From Anaerolineae bacterium (GTDB lineage Bacteria; Chloroflexota; Anaerolineae; 4572-78; J111), in NCBI GenBank assembly GCA_020433835.1, contig JAGRBY010000453.1, positions 1 through 6,049 of the forward strand: DNA of 6,049 bases, given 5' to 3'. The notes beneath the pieces were generated by a model. The model did no database searches, was not told the DNA's origin, and saw only the letters and a list, made by a program, of their open reading frames with translations. Numbering within the stretch: position 1 is the stretch's first letter; each line of letters starts with the position of its first letter. Made by a program: the position numbers and the translations under genes. Shown here in pieces: positions 1-5,823 of the stretch.

Positions 1-7
1 TCTCAAT

Positions 8-13
8 TATAAT
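8..13 (+). promoter_or_regulatory. Candidate -10 box for the first gene
   Basis: The sequence TATAAT is a perfect match to the sigma-70 type -10 consensus and lies 29 bases before the ATG at 43. Transcription would start near base 19-20 and leave a short leader of about 23 bases that contains the ribosome binding site GAAGG (30-34). The matching -35 element would fall before base 1, outside the window, so only half of the promoter can be judged. AT-rich sequence yields such hexamers by chance, but the position relative to the gene is right. Confidence 0.4.
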
Positions 14-42
14 TCTAAATCTTTCACCTGAAGGCCTGATGC

Positions 43-345
43 ATGGTTAAGTTACTTATGAGTTGGGACATCAAACCCGGTTCAGAAAGCGAATACTTCG
101 AATTCATTGTAAGAGAATTTATACCGGGTATGACCAAGCTTGGTATGCAGCCTACTGAAGCCTGGTATACTGTGTACGGCAAAGGTCCCCAAATTCTCCA
201 GGGCAGCGTCACCGAAGACTTGAGTACAATGAAATCCATTTTGGACAGCGAAGATTGGCAAAAATTGCAAGGACGTCTTTTTGAGTTTGTCAGCAATTTC
301 AATAGCAAAATTGTGCGTGCCACCGGCCGATTTCAACTGCTCTAA
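43..345 (+). CDS. Small protein of unknown function, possible dimeric alpha/beta-barrel fold
   Basis: I do not recognise a named family for this 100-residue soluble protein. It has no signal peptide or membrane segment. The residue pattern suggests beta-alpha-beta-alpha order: a strand at about residues 2-9 (KLLMSWDI), a helix at about 14-33, a strand region at about 37-56 (including EAWYTVYGKGPQIL) and a long amphipathic helix from about 58 onward. This order and length resemble the ferredoxin-like dimeric alpha/beta-barrel group (NIPSNAP, EthD and ABM-type proteins), which is an inference from pattern only. The start at 43 is preferred because GAAGG at 30-34 lies 8 bases upstream; an in-frame ATG at 58 is the alternative. 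It is separated from the downstream operon by 189 bases, so it is probably its own transcription unit. The frame is clearly coding, but the function is unknown. Confidence 0.75.
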   Translation: MVKLLMSWDIKPGSESEYFEFIVREFIPGMTKLGMQPTEAWYTVYGKGPQILQGSVTEDLSTMKSILDSEDWQKLQGRLFEFVSNFNSKIVRATGRFQLL

Positions 346-409
346 ACCTTCCTGTCAGTAACCAAGCGATAAATCTTTAGAACAAACCGGCAACTTTTTC
401 TCTCACCGC

Positions 410-437
410 TTGCGTCCCCCTGATTTCATGCCATAAT
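410..437 (+). promoter_or_regulatory. Candidate promoter for the xseA operon
   Basis: A -35-like TTGCGT (410-415) and a -10-like CATAAT (432-437) are separated by 16 bases. The -10 matches TATAAT at five of six positions, while the -35 matches TTGACA only in its first half. Transcription would start near base 444, giving a leader of about 90 bases before xseA that includes the inverted repeat at 451-465. The 346-534 gap otherwise shows no open frame that looks coding and no strong terminator for the preceding gene. Confidence 0.3.
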
Positions 438-450
438 ACAAGAAATATGC

Positions 451-465
451 GCTCAAACGTTGAGC
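451..465 (+). promoter_or_regulatory. Perfect inverted repeat in the leader of xseA
   Basis: GCTCAA (451-456) and TTGAGC (460-465) are exact reverse complements with a 3-base spacer ACG. It sits just after the predicted transcription start of the xseA operon and 69 bases before the xseA ATG. It could be an operator bound by a dimeric regulator, a short leader hairpin, or a weak terminator for the preceding gene, since TGTTT follows the second arm. The sequence alone does not choose between these. Confidence 0.35.
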
Positions 466-534
466 TGTTTCGCCTTGTCAGTGGCCGAACTCTGCATGTT
501 TCTATCTATCACTATTTCAAATAATTGTTAGGCA

Positions 535-1764
535 ATGCAACCATTTCTTTTTGATTTCTCGCCGCACGTATACTCGGTTAGTGAGATTAACGCCTACCTG
601 CGTCAAAAAATTGAAGCGGATCGTCATCTGCAAAATGTGTGGCTCGAAGGTGAGATATCAAACTGGAAGCAGGCGGCTTCAGGGCATATCTATTTCACAT
701 TAAAGGATGCGGGAGCTACAATTCGCTGTGTTATCTGGCGCACAACGGTCAGCCAACTGGTTTACCGGCCTCAGCGCGATGGCGAGGCCATTCTCGCTCA
801 TGGCAAAATTTCCATTTACGATGCCGGCGGCAACTATCAATTTTATATCGATGAGCTTGAACCGGCTGGTCAGGGGGATCTGCATGCTGAATTTGAGCGC
901 ATTAAAGCCCGTTTGGCTGAGGCCGGATTATTTGACGATGAACTAAAACAGCCGCTGCCGGCCTTTCCGCGCACGATTGGTATTGTTACCTCGCCCGATG
1001 CTGCCGCTTTACGCGATGTTCTTCATGTTCTCCGGCGGCGTTACCCGCTTGCCCAAGTGATACTTTCTCCTACCCCGGTTCAGGGCGATACCGCTCCGCC
1101 TCAGATTATCGTTGCTTTAGAAGTGTTGATCCGTCATGGCGTCGATGTTATCATCTTAACCCGAGGTGGCGGCAGCCTGGAGGATTTGTGGGCATTTAAT
1201 AATGAAGCTCTGGCCCACACTATTGTCGATTGTCCCATTCCGCTGGTTACCGGCGTCGGCCACGAAACCGATTTCACCATCGCCGATTTTGTAGCTGATG
1301 TACGTGCCCCCACACCCTCCGCCGCCGCAGAAATTGTCTCGCCCGATCGCCGCGAGCTGGAGCAAATCCTGGTTGGCCAGGAAATCGCCCTGACCGAGGC
1401 GGTTGGCGATATTCTACGGCAAGCCCGCACCGATGTGCGCCATCAAACTTGGGCCTTAGAGCGCCTTTCACCCCAGGCTCAAATTAACAACTACCGGCAG
1501 CAGATCGATAACTTAACCCAGCGGGCGGCGCAAACCTTACGTTACCGGATCGATTTGCGGCGCGAGCAGGTCGAAAATCTAACAGCACGATTGGAAACGC
1601 TGAACCCATATTCGACACTGCGCCGGGGCTATGCTATTGTTCAAAAAAATAATCGGGTTGTTCACCAAAAACAGCAGGTTGACCCGGGCGACGAGATTAT
1701 AATCAAAGTCAGCGATGGAGAAATTTCTGCGATTGTTCAACCTTCAGGAGAAAGTCAATCTTGA
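535..1764 (+). CDS. xseA: Exodeoxyribonuclease VII large subunit
   Basis: This is the catalytic subunit of exonuclease VII, which with several copies of XseB degrades single-stranded DNA from both ends into short oligonucleotides in repair and recombination. At 409 residues it is slightly shorter than the E. coli protein. Visible parts are an N-terminal OB-fold for single-stranded DNA (about 10-110, with VWLEGEISNW and GHIYFTLKD), the catalytic domain (about 120-320) and a helical plus C-terminal segment (to about 400, with LNPYSTLRRGYAIV). Family motifs are TSPDAAALRD (152-161), RGGGSLEDLWAFN (210-222) and GVGHETDFTIADFVADVRAPTPSAAAE (in three parts over 240-266). D161, R210, H243 and D246 match by motif the residues reported as essential in E. 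coli XseA (D155, R205, H238, D241). ATG 535 is the earliest possible start because an in-frame TAG lies two codons upstream at 529-531. The ribosome binding site is poor: TTAGG ends only 2 bases before the ATG. Confidence 0.97.
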   Translation: MQPFLFDFSPHVYSVSEINAYLRQKIEADRHLQNVWLEGEISNWKQAASGHIYFTLKDAGATIRCVIWRTTVSQLVYRPQRDGEAILAHGKISIYDAGGNYQFYIDELEPAGQGDLHAEFERIKARLAEAGLFDDELKQPLPAFPRTIGIVTSPDAAALRDVLHVLRRRYPLAQVILSPTPVQGDTAPPQIIVALEVLIRHGVDVIILTRGGGSLEDLWAFNNEALAHTIVDCPIPLVTGVGHETDFTIADFVADVRAPTPSAAAEIVSPDRRELEQILVGQEIALTEAVGDILRQARTDVRHQTWALERLSPQAQINNYRQQIDNLTQRAAQTLRYRIDLRREQVENLTARLETLNPYSTLRRGYAIVQKNNRVVHQKQQVDPGDEIIIKVSDGEISAIVQPSGESQS

Positions 1765-2732
1765 AAATTTTAATCACCGGTAGCAGTGGGCAAGTCGGCA
1801 CCAACTTAAGCCTGGCTTTGATAAAAAAAGGGGTGGCTGTCTTAGGCATCGACCGCCGCGAAAATAGCTGGACCGATCAAATACCGTTTATTCAGCGCGA
1901 TCTGGCCGGCCAGGGGATGCCCTCTTTGGCAGAAGTTACCGCGGCAGGTCTTGGTCGGCCGGATGTGGTCGTTCATCTAGCCGCCAATGCCAAGGTCCAC
2001 GAACTGGTGGTTAATCCGCAGCGCGCCCACGAAAACGCAACTACCACCTTCAATGTTCTTGAGTTTTGTCGTCTCCATCATATTCCCATTATTTTTACCA
2101 GTTCTCGAGAAGTGTATGGTCGCCCCCAACCGCCTTGCGTTGCCGAAGATACAACCGATGTTTTTCACATCTTAAGCCCCTACGCCGCCTACAAAATGGC
2201 CGATGAGATGCTGATTTACTCCTACGCTCATTGCTATAAGCTGCCCTACCTTGTTTTTCGATTAAGCAATGTTTATGGCCGCTACGACAGTGATTTGAAG
2301 CGCATGACGCGGGTTATTCATATTTTTATCGACCAAATGCTGCGCGGCGAACCGATTACCATTTACGACCGCCACAAACTCATCGATTTTACCTATGTCG
2401 ATGACTGTGTCAACGGGTTGATGCTGGGCATCGAGAAATTACTTGCCGGCGAGGTTGTCAATGAAACTTTCAACCTCAGTTCCGGCAGTCCGGCCACGCT
2501 CATTCAATTGGCCGAGACGATTGCCAATATTTTGAAAGTTGAACCCGAAATCATCGACTGCCCTATTCGGCCCGGCGAAATTCAATTTTATGTGGCTGAT
2601 CTCAGCAAAGCCAAAACCATGCTTGGCTACGAACCACAGGTGGCGTTTGAGGAGGGCATTCGCCGAGCTATTGCCTGGGTTCGCGCCTGGAACAATAAAA
2701 TAGCGCTCCAACCGGAAATTGTGAGGAAATAA
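1761..2732 (+). CDS. NAD-dependent epimerase/dehydratase (extended SDR, nucleotide-sugar type)
   Basis: This 323-residue cytoplasmic protein belongs to the extended short-chain dehydrogenase/reductase family that epimerises, dehydrates or reduces nucleotide-activated sugars. The Rossmann motif GSSGQVG (7-13) follows the first strand KILIT. D31 at the end of the second strand favours NAD over NADP. HLAANAKV (72-79), the active-site segment TSSREVYG (113-120), the catalytic pair Y141 and K145 in SPYAAYK, and RLSNVYGRYD (167-176) are all in the expected order. A C-terminal substrate domain includes IDFTYVDD (208-215) and FNLSSG (237-242). The substrate cannot be named; UDP-glucose 4-epimerase-like or dTDP-sugar enzymes are possible. 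It starts at TTG, overlapping the xseA stop as TTGA, with CAGGAG at 1745-1750 as a good ribosome binding site. The TTG is supported because the Rossmann strand begins at once. It ends one base before xseB. Confidence 0.93.
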   Translation: MKILITGSSGQVGTNLSLALIKKGVAVLGIDRRENSWTDQIPFIQRDLAGQGMPSLAEVTAAGLGRPDVVVHLAANAKVHELVVNPQRAHENATTTFNVLEFCRLHHIPIIFTSSREVYGRPQPPCVAEDTTDVFHILSPYAAYKMADEMLIYSYAHCYKLPYLVFRLSNVYGRYDSDLKRMTRVIHIFIDQMLRGEPITIYDRHKLIDFTYVDDCVNGLMLGIEKLLAGEVVNETFNLSSGSPATLIQLAETIANILKVEPEIIDCPIRPGEIQFYVADLSKAKTMLGYEPQVAFEEGIRRAIAWVRAWNNKIALQPEIVRK

Positions 2733-2733
2733 A

Positions 2734-2970
2734 ATGCGTACCCCTAAACCTAACCAAAACGACGAACTGACTTTTGAACAGGCCTATAGCCAGTTACAAC
2801 AAACCGTGACCCAATTAGAGGCCGGTAACCTCCCTTTGGAAGAGGCGATGGCTCTTTACCAAAAAGGCATGGCCTTGGCTAAACAGTGTGGGTTACAACT
2901 CGATCAGGCTGAACTCACCATTAAAAAATTGACTCCTTCGGGTGATCTGGTCGATTTTGAAGAAGTTTAA
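2734..2970 (+). CDS. xseB: Exodeoxyribonuclease VII small subunit
   Basis: This 78-residue helical protein is the non-catalytic subunit of exonuclease VII; several copies bind the coiled region of each XseA and are needed for a stable, active nuclease. Length is normal for the family (E. coli has 80). The family signature is clear: FEQAYSQLQQTVTQLE (14-29), then the turn AGNLPLEEAM (30-39), then the second helix LYQKGMALAKQCGLQLDQAE (41-60) and a closing IKKL. GTGAGGA (2721-2727) is the ribosome binding site, lying inside the end of the preceding epimerase gene, and only one base separates the two genes. Separation from xseA by an inserted sugar-enzyme gene is unusual, since the two subunits are often adjacent or lie at distant loci. 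The stretch before residue 10 is polar and probably disordered. Confidence 0.96.
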   Translation: MRTPKPNQNDELTFEQAYSQLQQTVTQLEAGNLPLEEAMALYQKGMALAKQCGLQLDQAELTIKKLTPSGDLVDFEEV

Positions 2971-2982
2971 TAGGGCCAGGTT

Positions 2983-4092
2983 GTGACGACGATTGTGCAA
3001 ACACTTCTCCGCTTTTGGTTTATCCTGCCTGTTTTTTTGATTATTATTGTGGTTCAAATTGGCCTGGGTTTCGGTGCGGCCGATAACGCCGCGGCTATGC
3101 CTACCGTTTCAGCCACGCTGCGGCCTACTTTCACCCCTACATTTACGCCAACCCCTACACCTACCCATACCTTGCCGCCTACCCCTACCGCCACATCAGT
3201 TGTCGAGGCTACCCCTACTAACACAATTGAGCCAACAACGGAGCCGCTGCCAACCGATACTGCCGCTCCGCCGCCAACGGTTATGGCCCAGGTAATTGAG
3301 GTCGAAATGCCGACAGCAGAACCATTACCTACGGAACCGCTCTCGCTGCCGACCGCTACCGTGACCCCTATTACGGAACCGACGCCGATCGCGTTGACAC
3401 CGGGTACAAGTCACGTGCCGATTTTAATGTATCATTACCTGTCAACGCCGCCGCTGGGAGCGGATGCCATCCGCACCGATTTGTCGGTGCCACCTGACCT
3501 TTTTGATACCCATCTGGCTTACCTACGTGAAGCCGGCTACGAGTCAATTTCGTTTCAGCAGCTTGCGGGAGCGCTAAGCCAGGGTGCCGCGCTGCCTCCC
3601 AAACCGATTATCATTACCTTTGACGACGGCTATCGCGACAGCTATGAAAACGCCTTCCCGATTTTGCAAAAGTATGGTTACACGGCCACATTTTTCATTT
3701 TTACCCAACCCATCGACACCGCCAATGTTGATTTTTTAAGTTGGGATATGGTCAGAGAAATGCACCAGGCCGGTATGGAGTTTGGCTCGCACAGCCATAC
3801 GCACCCTGATTTACGCAACCGTGACGTCGAATTTTTGCTGCGAGAAATTGTGACCTCCAAACAACTCATCGAGCAAAATATTGGCGAGAAAATTCGGGCG
3901 TTTGCCTATCCCTCCGGGCAATACGACGAAGCGACAATCCGTGTGGTAAAATCAGCCGGTTTTTGGGCTGCGGTGACCACGCAATGGGGTGGGTACCAAA
4001 GCTATGATGAACGTTTTACGATGCCCAGGGTGCGTATTCGCGGCAATGATTCGTCAGCTATGCTGGCTAACAAGCTGCAGTTGGTGGAATGA
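2983..4092 (+). CDS. Membrane-anchored polysaccharide deacetylase (NodB / carbohydrate esterase 4)
   Basis: This 369-residue protein should remove N- or O-acetyl groups from a cell-surface or extracellular polysaccharide. A hydrophobic segment (about 8-30) acts as a signal anchor or signal peptide; an AAA at 36-38 could be a cleavage site. A Pro/Thr-rich linker (about 41-140) projects the enzyme domain (about 145-365). That domain has the NodB motifs: PILMYHYL (146-153), TFDDGY (212-217) with likely catalytic base D214 and metal ligand D215, HSHTH (270-274) with metal ligands H270 and H274, FAYPSGQYD (307-315) and PRVRI (348-352). All key residues are present, so it is probably active. It starts at GTG: the first internal methionine (residue 39) would lose the membrane segment. 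A weak AGGG lies 7 bases upstream. It follows xseB by 12 bases and precedes rqcH by 15. The natural substrate is unknown; peptidoglycan, exopolysaccharide and secreted glycans are all possible. Confidence 0.93.
   Translation: MTTIVQTLLRFWFILPVFLIIIVVQIGLGFGAADNAAAMPTVSATLRPTFTPTFTPTPTPTHTLPPTPTATSVVEATPTNTIEPTTEPLPTDTAAPPPTVMAQVIEVEMPTAEPLPTEPLSLPTATVTPITEPTPIALTPGTSHVPILMYHYLSTPPLGADAIRTDLSVPPDLFDTHLAYLREAGYESISFQQLAGALSQGAALPPKPIIITFDDGYRDSYENAFPILQKYGYTATFFIFTQPIDTANVDFLSWDMVREMHQAGMEFGSHSHTHPDLRNRDVEFLLREIVTSKQLIEQNIGEKIRAFAYPSGQYDEATIRVVKSAGFWAAVTTQWGGYQSYDERFTMPRVRIRGNDSSAMLANKLQLVE
3103..3402 (+). repeat. Low-complexity Pro/Thr-rich linker coding region
   Basis: About 100 codons of the deacetylase gene encode a linker dominated by proline and threonine with scattered Glu and Ala, for example PTFTPTFTPTPTPTHT at about residues 48-63. 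At DNA level it is built from imperfect CCTAC/CCAAC-type hexamers, a composition prone to slippage. Such linkers usually span the wall or outer layer and are often glycosylated on threonine. The second half (residues 85-140) is acidic and less regular. Confidence 0.8.
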
Positions 4093-4112
4093 GGCGGCTA
4101 TGAGCATATGAG
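4091..4112 (+). promoter_or_regulatory. Duplicated start site and three-codon mini-frame before rqcH
   Basis: The likely ribosome binding site GAGGCGG (4091-4097) overlaps the deacetylase stop codon. TATGAG occurs twice, at 4099-4104 and 4107-4112, offset by 8 bases. The first ATG (4100) lies at ideal distance from the GAGG but opens only M-S-I followed by TGA at 4109-4111. That stop overlaps the rqcH ATG (4108-4110) as ATGA. The rqcH start itself is 13 bases from the GAGG, which is long. Termination-reinitiation from the mini-frame could deliver ribosomes to rqcH. This reading is an inference. Confidence 0.4.
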
Positions 4113-5823
4113 TTTTGATACCTTTGCTCTGGCCGCTATGGCCTCAGAACTGCGCTCGGTGGTGCTTAATGGGCGCGTTCAGCGTGTTGTTCAGATCAAC
4201 TCTTTAACCTACGGTTTTGAAATCTATGTTCACCCCATTCGTCACTACCTTATTCTGTCCGTTGAACCGCAAGCTCCCCGCCTTCACTTAACTGAAAAAA
4301 AAGTCCGGCGCGGCACCGGCAACGATACCCCGTTGATGCTCGTTTTGCGCAAATATATGCGCGGTGCCATTCTCACAGCCATCGAGCAGCCTCCCTACGA
4401 ACGTATTCTTAACTTTCATTTCGACAGCTATCACACCGGCCCTACGACTCTGGCGGCTGAGATGCTCGGCACGCGCAGCAATCTGGTTTTAATCGCGCCC
4501 GATACTATGATTTTGGGTGTTGCTCGCCTGCCTAAGATTAACCAAAGAAACATACGGATACTGCTGCCCAATAATCTCTACCAACCCCCACCGCCTCAGA
4601 ATAAACGTACACCCGCTGAACTGAACGAATTTGGACTACGGCAGGAGTTGGATGAAGCATCTCCGCAGCTAGAATTAGCGCGTTTGCTACCTAACATCTT
4701 GGTGGGCATTAGCCCCTTGCTGGCCCGCGAGATTACCTATCGCGCCACCGGCGATGTTTCGACCACAGTCGACCAGATTACATCGCTAACGCCTATTCTC
4801 AATAGCCTGGGAGAACTGTTTGATCGTCTCAAAACCGATAGCTGGCAGCCGACCCTGGCCTTTGATGAAGATGGGTTTGTCAAGACATTTGCCGCATACC
4901 CACTCCGTCACTTAGCCCATACTGAACCCGCCGAGTCGATGTCGGCTGTCGTTGAAAGTTATTTTGCCAAAGCTGCGGCTGGTTATACCGCTGCTAAAGC
5001 GCCACTGGCCGAAGCCATCGCTAACGCCCGCCAAAAGCTGGACCGCCGTCGAGAGCGTTTAGAAGAAGATGCCGAAGCCCAGGCCGATCCTACGCTGTTA
5101 AAAGACAAAGGGGAAGCCATTTTAGCCAATACATACCAGCTTGAGCCAGGGCAGGAATCTTTAACGGTCGATTGGCCAGGACGTAACGCGCCGCTGAAAA
5201 TTGCTTTAGACCCGCTGCTGTCAGCCAGCGCCAATGCCCAAAATTACTTCAATCGCTATCGCAAAGCCCAGCGTGCTTCTGAGGAAATCCCTAATCAGTT
5301 GGATAAAATTGCCTTAGAGGAGCGCTATCTGGAACAGTTGGAGCAAGATTTAGAGATGGCCGACGACCGCCCGGAAATCGACGCAGTGGCGCTAGCCTTG
5401 AGCGATGCCGGTTACTATCGGGCCAGAGCCAGCCGCAAGAAGCAGCAAAAACGAGCTTCAACCCGCTATCTACGGCTCACGGCTCCCGATGGAGCGAGGA
5501 TTTGGGCTGGTAAAAACGCCTTGCAAAATGCCTATCTTACCTTTACCCGCGCCTCAGCCGAGGATATTTGGCTCCACGCCCGTGGTGTTCCTGGCTCGCA
5601 TGTCATCATCCCTACCGCCGAAGGATTACCCTCGGAGGAGGATGTTTTTTGGGCCGCCAGCGTCGCCGCTTACTATTCTCGTGCGCGTTACGATACCAGC
5701 GTTGAGGTTGATGTTACCATCAAGAAGTATGTTCGGGCCATTAAAGGCGCAACGCCCGGCCTGGTTACCTATCGCAACGAAACCACGCTGCGGGTTGCCC
5801 CCGAAGAGCCGGAGGAAGAATGA
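4108..5823 (+). CDS. rqcH: RqcH / NFACT-family ribosome quality control protein (Rqc2 homologue)
   Basis: Bacterial RqcH binds split 50S subunits that carry stalled peptidyl-tRNA and recruits tRNA-Ala to add C-terminal alanine tails that mark the peptide for proteolysis; older annotations call this family fibronectin-binding protein. At 571 residues it is full length. Parts in order: NFACT-N (about 1-150, with FDTFALAAMASEL, LMLVLRKYMRGA and EMLGTRSNLVLI at 118-129), a likely helix-hairpin-helix region (about 165-230), a charged coiled-coil middle (about 290-440) containing LDPLLSASANAQNYFNRY (367-384), and the NFACT-R domain (about 452-565) with DIWLHARGVPGSHVII (486-501), AASVAAYYSRAR (516-527) and GATPGLVTYRNETTLRV (547-563). 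The usual G-R-H-S-N of NFACT-N reads G-T-R-S-N here. The protein ends in an acidic EEPEEE tail. ATG 4108 gives the typical N-terminus. It is last in the operon, 15 bases after the deacetylase, and the tandem array begins at its stop codon. Confidence 0.94.
   Translation: MSFDTFALAAMASELRSVVLNGRVQRVVQINSLTYGFEIYVHPIRHYLILSVEPQAPRLHLTEKKVRRGTGNDTPLMLVLRKYMRGAILTAIEQPPYERILNFHFDSYHTGPTTLAAEMLGTRSNLVLIAPDTMILGVARLPKINQRNIRILLPNNLYQPPPPQNKRTPAELNEFGLRQELDEASPQLELARLLPNILVGISPLLAREITYRATGDVSTTVDQITSLTPILNSLGELFDRLKTDSWQPTLAFDEDGFVKTFAAYPLRHLAHTEPAESMSAVVESYFAKAAAGYTAAKAPLAEAIANARQKLDRRRERLEEDAEAQADPTLLKDKGEAILANTYQLEPGQESLTVDWPGRNAPLKIALDPLLSASANAQNYFNRYRKAQRASEEIPNQLDKIALEERYLEQLEQDLEMADDRPEIDAVALALSDAGYYRARASRKKQQKRASTRYLRLTAPDGARIWAGKNALQNAYLTFTRASAEDIWLHARGVPGSHVIIPTAEGLPSEEDVFWAASVAAYYSRARYDTSVEVDVTIKKYVRAIKGATPGLVTYRNETTLRVAPEEPEEE

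Noticed and set aside
24..336. Two minus-strand open frames opposite the first gene
   Set aside because: Both overlap the + strand frame that has a proper -10 box and ribosome binding site, and neither has its own start signals or recognisable motifs.
346..400. Intrinsic terminator after the first gene
   Set aside because: A T-rich run occurs at about 394-399, but no stable stem precedes it.
475..508. Alternative promoter TTGTCA ... TATCTA before xseA
   Set aside because: The spacing of 22 bases is too long for a standard promoter, so the 410-437 candidate is preferred.
1134..1430. Minus-strand open frame of 98 codons opposite xseA
   Set aside because: It lies antisense to the conserved catalytic core of XseA, has a Ser/Arg-rich shadow composition, and shows no independent coding signal.
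3047..3295. Open frame of 82 codons inside the deacetylase gene
   Set aside because: It is a product of the low-complexity Pro/Thr coding region read in another frame (Leu/Pro-rich), without a ribosome binding site.
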